64,000 bases of DNA from NCBI GenBank assembly GCA_963662705.2, contig OY759767.1:1798001-1862000 (forward strand), written 5' to 3'. The notes below the pieces were generated by a model. The model made no database searches, had not been told where the DNA came from, and saw only the letters and a program-made list of their open reading frames with translations. The translations under genes and the position numbers were made by a program. This document shows positions 42,549 through 51,474 of the stretch, in pieces (the first letter of the stretch is position 1; each line of letters opens with the position of its first letter). Origin of the DNA: JAPPHA01 sp963662705 (lineage in GTDB: Bacteria; Pseudomonadota; Alphaproteobacteria; Rhodobacterales; Rhodobacteraceae).

Positions 42549-43252
42549 CCTAACAATGAGTTGACCCAGGCCGGGACAACTTCGGTCGCGGGTCCGACCA
42601 GGACGTCGTCGAATGGGTGACCGAGGTGCGGGTACTGAATGTTCAGGTGCGCGGTCTTCGCCCCGTTTGCCTTGGCCATCGAAGCAAGGCTTGCCGCCGG
42701 TTCGACCTCACCCGAAGTTCCGATGGATGCAAACGTCTTGCAACGGTTCACCAAATCCAGAATTTCATCCATGAAGTAAGGATACTCCCCGAAAAATACC
42801 ACGTCCGGTCGTGTTTTCAGTGCTCCGCAACGAGGGCACTGGTGGTCCTTGTGCATTTTTTCCGGTGCGGGCCAGCGATGGCGGCATCCCGAACAAAGCG
42901 CGTTCATGAGTTCGCCGTGCATGTGGATCAGGTTGCGTGATCCGGCACGTTCGTGCAGGTCGTCGACATTCTGGGTCACGATGACGACTTCCCCCGGCAA
43001 TGCCGTCTCAAGGGCGGCCAGCGCGAAATGAGCAGCGTTCGGCTCGGCCCGTCGACAGTTTCTTCGTCGCGCATTATAAAAATCGTGCGCGAGATCGGTG
43101 TTCCTGGCAAAGCCGAGAGGAGTGGCAACCATTTCCAGATCGTACTTCTGCCAGATTCCGTCCGCATCCCGGAACGTGCCGAGGCCGCTGGCAGCAGAGA
43201 TCCCGGCACCTGTCAAAACGAAAATCGTTCCTTCCATTAACCCCGGTACCAT
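42545..43252 (-). CDS. cobB: NAD-dependent protein deacylase (sirtuin, CobB type)
   Basis: A 235-residue sirtuin. NAD-binding motifs GTIFVLTGAGISAASGLGTFRD and VTQNVDDLHERAGS, the catalytic His in LIHMHGEL, and a zinc site with CSGCRH and CPRCGALKTRPDVVFFGE. It removes acetyl or succinyl groups from lysines using NAD+. Start candidates are ATG 43252 and ATG 43237; the first has the more usual spacing to GGGA. It is divergent from the phosphatase gene with 41 bases between. Confidence 0.93.
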   Translation of the reverse strand: MVPGLMEGTIFVLTGAGISAASGLGTFRDADGIWQKYDLEMVATPLGFARNTDLAHDFYNARRRNCRRAEPNAAHFALAALETALPGEVVIVTQNVDDLHERAGSRNLIHMHGELMNALCSGCRHRWPAPEKMHKDHQCPRCGALKTRPDVVFFGEYPYFMDEILDLVNRCKTFASIGTSGEVEPAASLASMAKANGAKTAHLNIQYPHLGHPFDDVLVGPATEVVPAWVNSLLG

Positions 43253-43293
43253 TTGTTCCCGTCTGTCCGTCCGATGATCACCACCGTTCATTC

Positions 43294-43782
43294 ATGACCG
43301 CAAGGGTTCTTTTCGTTTGCCTTGGCAATATCTGCCGGTCTCCAACGGCTGAAGCGGTCTGCCGGACGCTGGCCGCCAGGGAAGGCCAGGACATTTTGTT
43401 CGACAGCGCAGGAACCGGGGGTTGGCATGTCGGCGACCCTCCCGATCATCGCGCGAGGAAAACGGCGGGCAGGCTGGGCTACGAGATGGTGGCCCTGCGC
43501 GCACGGACCGTAACGAGCGATGATTTCGACCGTTTCGATCTGATCCTCGCGATGGACTCATCGAACCTGCGTTGGCTCGAAAGGAGGCGGCCTCCAGGAA
43601 GCCGAGCAGAGCTGGGCCTCTTTCTTGAGTTCGCGTTGGGTCCTTCGCATGGCGACGTGCCCGATCCCTACTATTCCGGAGAATTCGACATGGTTCTTGA
43701 ACTGATCGAACGCGCCGGGGCAGCTATCGTCACGAAATTGCGGAAGCGCGACGGGAGACGTGCGCGCGGACCTGGCCCATGA
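43294..43782 (+). CDS. low molecular weight protein-tyrosine phosphatase
   Basis: A 162-residue LMW-PTP. The P-loop VLFVCLGNICRSPTAEAV (CX5R with Cys nucleophile and Arg) is at the N-terminus; the general acid Asp is in DVPDPYYSGEFDMVLELIERA. It dephosphorylates tyrosine in proteins or small arylphosphates. The ATG is at the conserved position. Confidence 0.94.
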   Translation: MTARVLFVCLGNICRSPTAEAVCRTLAAREGQDILFDSAGTGGWHVGDPPDHRARKTAGRLGYEMVALRARTVTSDDFDRFDLILAMDSSNLRWLERRRPPGSRAELGLFLEFALGPSHGDVPDPYYSGEFDMVLELIERAGAAIVTKLRKRDGRRARGPGP

Positions 43783-43947
43783 CGGGTTCGGATCGGTTTT
43801 CGATTCGGCACAAAGATCATTCACGTTCGGTAAAACGGCGAATTCGACGCGTTGTCCCACTCGGCTGAATTTGCCTGCCCGTGGTCGTGCCAGGATCGGC
43901 GAGCGTGGTTGCTTGACCAGCGGTCAATTCGCGCTCATATCCGCCCG

Positions 43948-45747
43948 ATGACACAACTCGCCAACATCCGCAATTTTTCCATTGTCGCGCATATCGATCA
44001 CGGAAAGTCCACACTTGCGGACCGGTTGATGCAGCAGACCGGAACCGTTGCCGAACGAGACATGCAGGAACAGCTGCTGGACAGCATGGAAATCGAAAGG
44101 GAACGGGGAATCACGATCAAGGCGAACTCGGTGCGGATCGAGTACCGGGCGAGAGACCGGCGCGATTACGTGTTGAACCTGATCGACACGCCCGGGCACG
44201 TGGACTTCGGTTACGAAGTCTCGCGCTCCATGCGGGCAGTTGAAGGATCGTTGCTCGTTGTCGATTCAACACAGGGAGTCGAGGCGCAGACGCTCGCCAA
44301 CGCCTACCAGGCAATCGATGCCGGGCACGAAATCGTCCCCGTCCTGAACAAGATCGATCTGCCGGCGAGCGATCCCGCAGCGGTATGCCGGCAAATCGAG
44401 GATGTCGTCGGGATTGATGCGAGCAACGCCATCCATGTTTCGGCGAAAACCGGTGACGGCGTACCCGACGTGCTGGAGGCGATTGTCAATCGATTGCCGC
44501 CACCCGTCGGAGACCCGGGGGCACCTTTGAAAGCCATGCTCGTGGACAGCTGGTACAATTCCTTTCTGGGTGTCGTGGTACTGGTCAGAATCACCGACGG
44601 GTCGTTGCGCAAGGGCCAGCGAATTCGAATGCTGAATGCCAACGCCGTTTACCAGGTCGACAGGGTCGGCGTTTTCAAGCCCGCCATGGCTGAAACCGGG
44701 CGGTTGGACGCGGGCGAACTGGGATTCATGACCGCCTCGATCAAGCAGGTACGCGACACGCGGGTCGGCGATACGATTACGTCTGAAAAAAACGGTGTCA
44801 CGGAGGCTTTGCCTGGGTTCAGGCGGACCCAACCCGTCGTGTTTTGCGGGCTGTTTCCTGTCGAAAACGCGGCGTTCCCCAATCTCAGGGAAGCCCTCGA
44901 GAAACTCGCTCTCAACGATGCCAGCTTTACCCACGAAACCGAATCCTCGGCGGCTCTCGGGTTCGGATTCCGCTGCGGCTTCCTCGGTCTCCTGCATCTC
45001 GAGGTCGTTCGTGACCGGCTCGAACGAGAGTATGGCATTGATCTCGTCACGACCGCTCCGAGCGTCATCTACCGGGTGTGCCAGATGGATGGCACGGAGA
45101 TTGAAATGCACAACCCGGTCGACATGCCCGACCTCTCCACCGTCAGCCACCTGGAAGAACCCTGGGTCCGGGCAACCATCCTCGTGCCCGACACCTACCT
45201 GGGAGACGTTCTCAGGCTTTGCCAGGACCGTCGGGGCGTTCAGCAGGATCTGACATATGCAGGCTCGCGCGCCATGGTCGTCTACGACCTGCCGTTGAAC
45301 GAGGTCGTTTTCGACTTCTACGACCGATTGAAATCCGTATCACGGGGTTACGCATCGCTGGATTACCAGTTGATCGGGCACCGGGTTGGCAACCTCGTTC
45401 GCATGCAGATTCGCGTCAACGAAGAACCGGTCGATGCCTTGACGGTAATGGTCCATCGCGACAGCGCAGAAGCCCGCGGGCGCGCCATGTGCGTCAGGCT
45501 GAAGGATCTGATTCCCCGTCACATGTTTCGAATTCCCGTGCAGGCCGCAATCGAGGGCAGGATAATTGCTCGCGAGACGATTTCAGCCTTGCGAAAGGAC
45601 GTGACGGCGAAATGCTACGGCGGAGACGTGACCCGCAAGCGGAAGCTCCTTGAAAAACAAAAGGCGGGAAAGAAGCGCATGCGCCGCTTCGGCAAGGTCG
45701 ACATACCGCACGATGCATTTGTCAACGTGTTGCGCATGGAAACGTGA
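43948..45747 (+). CDS. lepA: elongation factor 4 (LepA)
   Basis: A 599-residue translational GTPase that back-translocates stalled ribosomes. G-domain motifs: IVAHIDHGKSTLADRL, ERERGITIKAN, LIDTPGHVDFGYEV and PVLNKIDLP; the LepA-specific C-terminal domain ends AGKKRMRRFGKVDIPHDAFVNVL. The frame is open to 43852, but the ATG at 43948 gives MTQLANIRNFSIVAHIDHG. The 209 bases after it look non-coding. Confidence 0.96.
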   Translation: MTQLANIRNFSIVAHIDHGKSTLADRLMQQTGTVAERDMQEQLLDSMEIERERGITIKANSVRIEYRARDRRDYVLNLIDTPGHVDFGYEVSRSMRAVEGSLLVVDSTQGVEAQTLANAYQAIDAGHEIVPVLNKIDLPASDPAAVCRQIEDVVGIDASNAIHVSAKTGDGVPDVLEAIVNRLPPPVGDPGAPLKAMLVDSWYNSFLGVVVLVRITDGSLRKGQRIRMLNANAVYQVDRVGVFKPAMAETGRLDAGELGFMTASIKQVRDTRVGDTITSEKNGVTEALPGFRRTQPVVFCGLFPVENAAFPNLREALEKLALNDASFTHETESSAALGFGFRCGFLGLLHLEVVRDRLEREYGIDLVTTAPSVIYRVCQMDGTEIEMHNPVDMPDLSTVSHLEEPWVRATILVPDTYLGDVLRLCQDRRGVQQDLTYAGSRAMVVYDLPLNEVVFDFYDRLKSVSRGYASLDYQLIGHRVGNLVRMQIRVNEEPVDALTVMVHRDSAEARGRAMCVRLKDLIPRHMFRIPVQAAIEGRIIARETISALRKDVTAKCYGGDVTRKRKLLEKQKAGKKRMRRFGKVDIPHDAFVNVLRMET

Positions 45748-45956
45748 GTCGGGCGTCGTTTCACATGGAGCAGAAGACGGAATCCGACCCTGAACGGCCG
45801 CGAGGTCATTACAGTCGATTCTGACCATCCCGGGAGACAGCAAGGGATACGAAGCGAACAATTCGGACCAGCCCGGACTCCCTGGAGGAGCCCATGGTTG
45901 CCCGATCATCTTGTCTATGCAGTGAGCCTGCGACACGGGAATCGGAGCCACGGAAC

Positions 45957-46916
45957 ATGAGAATCGGATTCATCGGACTTGGAAACGTCGGAGGGAAGCT
46001 GTCGAGAAGCCTTCTTCGAAACGGGTGGGATGTTTCGGTCCGTGATCTTTCGGAAGACCGGCAGCGGGTCCTTGTGACGGCAGGGGCAAGACCCGGCGGG
46101 CCGCCCGTTCAAATGATGCGGGAATGCCATGCCGTGATCACCTGCCTTCCGTCTCCGGAAGCGTCGGCAGCCGTGATGGAAGCCGATGACGGCCTGCTTG
46201 CGTCCGCGGCTCCCGGCAAGATCTGGATGGAGATGTCCACGACGGATGAAATGGAAGTCAAAAGGCTCGGAAAATTGTTCATCGCGCGGGGCGGTGAAGC
46301 TGTCGATTGCCCGGTGTCGGGGGGATGCCACCGCGCGGCAACCGGGAACATCTCCATTTTCGCCGGATGCGAACGGCCGACCTTTGAACGTGTCTTCCCC
46401 GTGCTCACTGCGATGGGACGGCGGATCCTTCATACCGGTGATCTCGGTTCTGCCTCAGTTCTGAAGGTTCTGACAAACTACCTGGCAACCGCCAATCTCG
46501 TGACATGCTGCGAAGCGCTGGCAGTCGCGAAAGCGGTGGGTATGGACCTTGCGATGGCTTACGATGCGATTCGGATTTCGTCGGGAAATTCGTTCGTCCA
46601 CGAAACGGAGTCGCAGGTCATCCTAAACGGGTCGAGGGACATCTCGTTCACGATGGATCTTGTCCAGAAGGACATCGGCCTCTTTCAGGCCGTTTCCGAA
46701 CGCGTCGGTGTGCCGCTGGAGATCAACCCGGTCATGATGGAGATCTTTCGGGAAGGAATCGAAAAATACGGACCAAGGGAACTGTCACCGAACATCGTCA
46801 GGCGGCTCGAAGACGTGACGGGATTCCCGATACGCGCGCCGGGATTTCCGTCCGAGATTCTCGATGATGAACCGGAACAGCCCGGTTATGAGGTGGTTCC
46901 AAGGGGGCGCGGGTGA
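45957..46916 (+). CDS. NAD(P)-dependent oxidoreductase, 3-hydroxyisobutyrate dehydrogenase family
   Basis: A 319-residue beta-hydroxyacid dehydrogenase. The Rossmann motif is MRIGFIGLGNVGGKLSRSLLRNG, the substrate-binding block is DCPVSGGCHRAATGNISIFAGC and the catalytic Lys is in ASVLKVLTNYLATANLVTCCEALAVA. It would oxidise a small beta-hydroxyacid; the exact substrate is unclear. The ATG at 45957 has GGAG 8 bases upstream. A membrane protein gene overlaps its stop. Confidence 0.9.
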   Translation: MRIGFIGLGNVGGKLSRSLLRNGWDVSVRDLSEDRQRVLVTAGARPGGPPVQMMRECHAVITCLPSPEASAAVMEADDGLLASAAPGKIWMEMSTTDEMEVKRLGKLFIARGGEAVDCPVSGGCHRAATGNISIFAGCERPTFERVFPVLTAMGRRILHTGDLGSASVLKVLTNYLATANLVTCCEALAVAKAVGMDLAMAYDAIRISSGNSFVHETESQVILNGSRDISFTMDLVQKDIGLFQAVSERVGVPLEINPVMMEIFREGIEKYGPRELSPNIVRRLEDVTGFPIRAPGFPSEILDDEPEQPGYEVVPRGRG

Positions 46917-47449
46917 CGGCGCCGGACTGGTCTCGCGAACCGAAAACACCGATAGACGGAGGCTTCCGGTTGTCCCGATCAATTGCAGAATTGCAGATTT
47001 CTCAGGGGAGGCGGTGGCTCGGCGTCGTCGCGCTTGGCGTTCTCGGCGTCGTCCTGGCAGGTCACGGGCTGTCGTCTCCCGAGCGAAGCGTTTCAGTGCA
47101 AATTGTTACCATTGTACTTGGTGCCGGTTGCCTTTGGCAGGCCTGGCGGCATTTGACGATGACGAAGACCGGTATCGTGTTGACCGAGGACGGGTTGTTC
47201 GACGATTCCGGCGATCTGATTTGCGCGTTTGACGACATAGGTTCAGTTGACCGCGGTATGTTCGCATTCAAGCCGACCAACGGATTTCTGATCAGGCTGC
47301 GGCGGCCGGCCGGTTTTCGCTGGATTCCCGGTCTTTACTGGCGGATCGGCAAACGGGTCGGCGTTGGTGGCGCGACCCGGTCGGACGAGGCAAAGGTCAT
47401 GGCAGACAGGTTGAAAATACTGGTTGACGCACGATCGCACAGGTCTTGA
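46913..47449 (+). CDS. membrane protein of unknown function
   Basis: A 178-residue protein with two hydrophobic segments (about residues 35-52, LGVVALGVLGVVLAGHGL, and 60-77, VSVQIVTIVLGAGCLWQAW) and a C-terminal soluble part (GIVLTEDGLFDDSGDLICAFDDIGSVDRGMFAFKPTNGFLIRLRRPAG) that resembles PH-like domains of small membrane proteins. The GTG start overlaps the dehydrogenase stop as GTGA, so the two are coupled. The 195 bases after it look empty. Confidence 0.7.
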   Translation: MTAPDWSREPKTPIDGGFRLSRSIAELQISQGRRWLGVVALGVLGVVLAGHGLSSPERSVSVQIVTIVLGAGCLWQAWRHLTMTKTGIVLTEDGLFDDSGDLICAFDDIGSVDRGMFAFKPTNGFLIRLRRPAGFRWIPGLYWRIGKRVGVGGATRSDEAKVMADRLKILVDARSHRS

Positions 47450-47644
47450 CGTCCTGGTAACACTCCCGTGGCCACGCGCCCGACGCCGGAATTCGAATCG
47501 GTCGCCGCCTGTCAGGGCACAGAGACCCTGGGCCCAGCCATTGCCCGGGTTCAATCAGTCACGGAAGCCGCTTCACTCCCGAACCCTGCCGGAAAGTCAT
47601 GATGGCGAGCCACGATCAACCCATGGATCCTGGCTCGGAATATC

Positions 47645-48424
47645 CTACGCGATGAAACGCGGCGTGTCCTGGCGACCCGGAAATGTGATCTCCGGATTCG
47701 CATCGTCGCTTGCCTCTGTTTCCAGCGCAAGCGAAGCGGCGAAGCGGCAATCCGCCAGGTCCGCCACAAGCCATTGATTGTCCGGAAGGTGCGGAAAGCG
47801 GAAACGCGACGACGGGTCTCCTTCCAGAAAGCCTTGCGGGACCTCGAACTTGCGTGGATTGAGCGAAAACCCCGTCCCCAGCGCCTTGATCAATGCCTCC
47901 TTGACGGTCCAGAGACGGAAGAACAGGACGTACCAGTCCCATCCGGAAAGCCCTGCGAGCGCATCTCGCTCGCATTTTCCAAAGACCGACTCACTGGCAA
48001 GGCGAAGTGTGTCGCGTGCCCTGCGCGTCTCCACATCCACGCCAAGCCTGACGCTGTCAGTTCCGAATGCGATGAGCCCGTGCTCATGGCTGTGGCTCAC
48101 GTTGAAGGCCGCCTCACTGGCCCGGCCGTCGATCATGGCAAAAGGTTTCCCGTACTTTCCTGCCCCGAATGCGAGTCGGTCGTTTCGGCAACCGAGACGC
48201 TCGCACAAGCATACACGCAGTGCCGCCCGGCACCGCGAAAACTGGCGCCGCGCCCGCTCGACACGAAACCGTTGCCGCCGTTGATGTTCGGTGCAGTCGA
48301 GCCAGGCCAGGGCAGCCTGATCGTGCGCTTCGTTGGGAGAGAGGTCGACATGCAGGATTTCGACGCCGGCGCACGAAGCATACGGTCGCCACCATTGCGC
48401 ATCGCCGGAACCCGGTTTGCTCAT
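47645..48424 (-). CDS. 4'-phosphopantetheinyl transferase (Sfp type)
   Basis: A 259-residue Sfp-type transferase that moves phosphopantetheine from CoA to carrier proteins. Signature motifs: GKYGKPFAMIDGR, AAFNVSHSHEHGLIAFG, RLGVDVETRRARD and the second block LFFRLWTVKEALIKALGTGFSL. Length and the WxxKEA motif fit the type used for nonribosomal peptide, polyketide or fatty-acid carriers; the partner is not in the window. The ATG overlaps the phosphoesterase stop (ATGA). Confidence 0.9.
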   Translation of the reverse strand: MSKPGSGDAQWWRPYASCAGVEILHVDLSPNEAHDQAALAWLDCTEHQRRQRFRVERARRQFSRCRAALRVCLCERLGCRNDRLAFGAGKYGKPFAMIDGRASEAAFNVSHSHEHGLIAFGTDSVRLGVDVETRRARDTLRLASESVFGKCERDALAGLSGWDWYVLFFRLWTVKEALIKALGTGFSLNPRKFEVPQGFLEGDPSSRFRFPHLPDNQWLVADLADCRFAASLALETEASDDANPEITFPGRQDTPRFIA

Positions 48425-49296
48425 CGAACTGCCCTCGATTCTTGACCCGGACGGGCGTCCACGGACAATTCGACTTCCCGCAGGTAGTGACCGATTCCCC
48501 GGGCAGGCTGCCATTGCCCCGGATAACCCAGCGACACTTCCTGGAACGGCACGCCGTCCAACCATGCGGTCCCGCGGATATGAAGGTGACCATAGATCAC
48601 GGCGCAGGCATTGAATCGAACGTGCCAGGCACGTGAACGGCGGGTTCCGCACCAGGGCGTGAAACGCGGCACACGCGGCAGGACGGCGAGTGACTCCTCC
48701 AGAGGATAGTGGTTGACCAGGACCTTGGGCATGTCCGTTCTGCAGGCAGCCAGGCGCCGGGTTGTGACCGCGCACCGCCAGGCACACCACGACAGGTGAT
48801 CGGGAAAAGGATCGCTGTGGAGCAAACGCTCATCGGCCGGAAAGAGATTTGCCTCAAGCGCCCACTTCACGACATCGTCTATGTGAACGCGGCCAGGACG
48901 AAAACTGTAGTCGAAATGCAGAAACAACGGTGCAATGATCACGTCGCCGGTTGCACGGGAAAAGACCGGGTAGGGGTCCTCCGGCGTCAACACTCCGTGC
49001 TGGCGCGCGATTTCGACGAGACGGTGATACAGGTCCATGCCACGTGGCTCATTGGCCACACCGGTGCGACTCCACAGGTCGTGGTTCCCAGGCGTCCAGA
49101 CGACTTGTCGAAAGCGTCCGCAAAGAACTTCGAAACACCAGTCCAGGCGGCGGTAACCGTTGGCGACGTCTCCGGCGAGAATGAGCCAGTCGTTTGGATG
49201 GGCGGGAATGTCCTCGAGCATTTCCCTGTTGCTCGGATGGGAAACATGGAGGTCGGAAATCGCCCAAAGCCTGGGAAAGTTGTCGATTGGTTCCAT
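48421..49296 (-). CDS. metallophosphoesterase
   Basis: A 291-residue calcineurin-like phosphoesterase. Metal ligands: SDLHVS, ILAGDVAN, TPGNHDLWSR, VNHYPL and VIYGHLHIRG. The substrate is unknown. It is coupled to the phosphopantetheinyl transferase downstream by a 4-base overlap, so the two proteins are likely made together; similar pairs occur in actinobacterial and proteobacterial genomes. Confidence 0.87.
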   Translation of the reverse strand: MEPIDNFPRLWAISDLHVSHPSNREMLEDIPAHPNDWLILAGDVANGYRRLDWCFEVLCGRFRQVVWTPGNHDLWSRTGVANEPRGMDLYHRLVEIARQHGVLTPEDPYPVFSRATGDVIIAPLFLHFDYSFRPGRVHIDDVVKWALEANLFPADERLLHSDPFPDHLSWCAWRCAVTTRRLAACRTDMPKVLVNHYPLEESLAVLPRVPRFTPWCGTRRSRAWHVRFNACAVIYGHLHIRGTAWLDGVPFQEVSLGYPGQWQPARGIGHYLREVELSVDARPGQESRAVR

Positions 49297-49347
49297 CAGG
49301 CGACCATTTGATCGATTTCACGGGTCACAGGATTTTGCACGTTGTCT

Positions 49348-50724
49348 TTACCGTGTGACGATTTCAGGCCCCATCAGGGCATTCGGCAGGACCGTCGACA
49401 GCCACGGAACGTAAGTCACCAGGATCAGGAACACGAACAGCACGGCGAGAAATGGCAGCGCGGCGGTGACGACTTTCATGACGGGCATCCCGGCCACGCC
49501 CGAAGTGACAAAAAGGTTGAGACCGACCGGTGGTGTGATCATGCCGATCTCCATGTTGACGACCATGATGATGCCGAGGTGGATCGGGTCAATCCCGAGT
49601 TCGATCGCGATCGGAAAGACCAGTGGGGCCACGATCACCAGGAGCCCCGATGGTTCCATGAACTGACCGCCAACCAAGAGGATCAAATTGACCACGATGA
49701 GAAACGTGATGGGGCCGAGTCCGGCCGCAAGCATCGCTTCGGTGATTTTCTGGGGGACCTGTTCGTCGGTAAGAACATGTTTGAGAATCAGGGCATTGGA
49801 GATGACAAACAGCAATACGACCGTCAGCATTCCCGCTTCGTAGAGGGTCGCGCGCGTGTCCCGGTGCCACAACGCGGCCATAAGCGCCCCCGGCTTGTGC
49901 CGCAGCCCGGAACGTTCGCGGTTTCTCTCCGCTGCAAGTGGACCCATGTCCCGGTAAACGAAACAGGCGATCGCCCAGGCATAGACGGCTGCGACTGCGG
50001 CCGCCTCTGTCGGCGTGAACACTCCGCCGTAAATTCCTCCCAGGATTATGACGACCAGAAAGATGCCCCAACCGGCCTCGCGTCCAGATTCGGCGATTTC
50101 CTTCCAGCCGGCCCAGTTGCCTTTCGGCAGGTCTGTCAGCCTGGCGACCGCGTAGATACTGACCATCAGCATGATGCCGGCGGTCAATCCGGGGAGTACG
50201 CCTGCCAGGAACATGCGTCCGACCGAGACCTCCACGGCGGCTGCGTAGACGACCATGACAATCGAAGGGGGAATCAGGATTCCGAGCGTGCCGGCATTGC
50301 AGATCACGCCCGCGGCAAATTCCTTGCCGTAGCCGGCCTGGCGCATGCCCGAGATGGCGATCGTCCCGATCGCCACCACGGTAGCGGGTGACGATCCCGA
50401 CAATGCCGCGAATATCATGCAGGCAAACACGCCGGCGATCGCCAACCCGCCATGAAAATGTCCGACACACGCAATCGAGAAGCGAATGATCCGGCGCGCG
50501 ACTCCGCCGGTCGACATGAAGCTCGATGCCAGGACGAAAAACGGGATCGCAAGCAGAGTGTAGTGGCCTTCGAACGCGCTGAACAGTGTCTGGGCGATCG
50601 AGGCAAGCGAACTGTCCGAAAACCAGAGCAGAAAGAGCATGGACGACAGTCCGAGAGCGACCGCAATCGGAATGCCGAGAAGCAGGAACCCAATGACCAT
50701 CGAAAAGAGGAGAACGACGTCCAT
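49348..50724 (-). CDS. dctM: TRAP transporter large permease (DctM)
   Basis: A 458-residue inner-membrane protein with about 12 helices, e.g. VVLLFSMVIGFLLLGIPIAVALG at the N-terminus, and FVLASSFMSTGGVARRIIRF and GSSPATVVAIGTIAISGMRQAGY typical of DctM. It is the ion-coupled transport subunit of a tripartite ATP-independent periplasmic transporter. It follows dctQ by 9 bases. Confidence 0.94.
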   Translation of the reverse strand: MDVVLLFSMVIGFLLLGIPIAVALGLSSMLFLLWFSDSSLASIAQTLFSAFEGHYTLLAIPFFVLASSFMSTGGVARRIIRFSIACVGHFHGGLAIAGVFACMIFAALSGSSPATVVAIGTIAISGMRQAGYGKEFAAGVICNAGTLGILIPPSIVMVVYAAAVEVSVGRMFLAGVLPGLTAGIMLMVSIYAVARLTDLPKGNWAGWKEIAESGREAGWGIFLVVIILGGIYGGVFTPTEAAAVAAVYAWAIACFVYRDMGPLAAERNRERSGLRHKPGALMAALWHRDTRATLYEAGMLTVVLLFVISNALILKHVLTDEQVPQKITEAMLAAGLGPITFLIVVNLILLVGGQFMEPSGLLVIVAPLVFPIAIELGIDPIHLGIIMVVNMEIGMITPPVGLNLFVTSGVAGMPVMKVVTAALPFLAVLFVFLILVTYVPWLSTVLPNALMGPEIVTR

Positions 50725-50733
50725 AGCCTGGTC

Positions 50734-51405
50734 TCACCGGTTGTTTCCGGAAGCCTCGGGGGCCCCGTTGGTGTTCGTCCCGTCATCGACTTCATGGCTG
50801 GCAACCAGCAAGTCTATCTCGTCTTTCCAAAGACGTGATGCTGCCTGGAGAAATCGCCAGAGCAGGAGCGCCATGGAAAGGGGTAGAACGGAATATGGTA
50901 TCAACCGGGGGATTTTTTCGTAGGGGTCGCCGTCGTTGAACCAATCCTCCAGGAACCTGAAGACTGCGGGCATCGGGATGTCCTGTGTTTCATACCAGCC
51001 TTTGCCCCGGAACCTGTCCTCGAAGCCCGTGGGGAACCATCGACCCTCGGTTCTCGGCAGGTTGGCGAAGTTGGCCCAGTAGTCCCACGAGCCTTTCAGA
51101 AGCAGGAACGAAAACACGATGCAGCAGGAAACGGCGAACATCCCGATCAGCTTTCGCGTGCGCGGGCTCACGGACATCAAGACGATGTCCACTCCGAGAT
51201 GGGATCCGACCTTGACGGCATAGGAGGCGCCAAGAAGAACCATCCATGCGAAAAGGAATACCGTCAGTTCCAGAGCCCAAAGGATATTCGAATTGAATAC
51301 ATATCGCGCAATGACGTTGGCAAAGGTGATGGCGGTCATCAATCCGAGAATACCGCCGATCAGGGTCTGTTCGATCCTGTCACCAATGCTCTGCGGCAGG
51401 TTCAT
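50734..51405 (-). CDS. dctQ: TRAP transporter small permease (DctQ)
   Basis: A 223-residue four-helix membrane protein: IIGGILGLMTAITFANVIARYVFNSNILWALELTVFLFAWMVLLGASYAVKVGSHLGVDI is the typical DctQ N-terminal half. There is an insertion with a hydrophilic stretch (WANFANLPRTEGRWFPTGFEDRFRGKGWYETQD) before the last helix, as in a known subgroup. Genes are ordered dctP-dctQ-dctM on the minus strand. Confidence 0.9.
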   Translation of the reverse strand: MNLPQSIGDRIEQTLIGGILGLMTAITFANVIARYVFNSNILWALELTVFLFAWMVLLGASYAVKVGSHLGVDIVLMSVSPRTRKLIGMFAVSCCIVFSFLLLKGSWDYWANFANLPRTEGRWFPTGFEDRFRGKGWYETQDIPMPAVFRFLEDWFNDGDPYEKIPRLIPYSVLPLSMALLLWRFLQAASRLWKDEIDLLVASHEVDDGTNTNGAPEASGNNR

Positions 51406-51474
51406 CGTCTGCGTGTCTCTGAAGATAGGCGGTACGGCCGGGCAGGACCCGGACGTACCATTCGAAATCGCGAA

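Noticed and set aside
49342..50391. 350-codon plus-strand frame opposite dctM
   Set aside because: It is the antisense shadow of a clear TRAP permease, rich in His/Asp/Arg, with no family motif.
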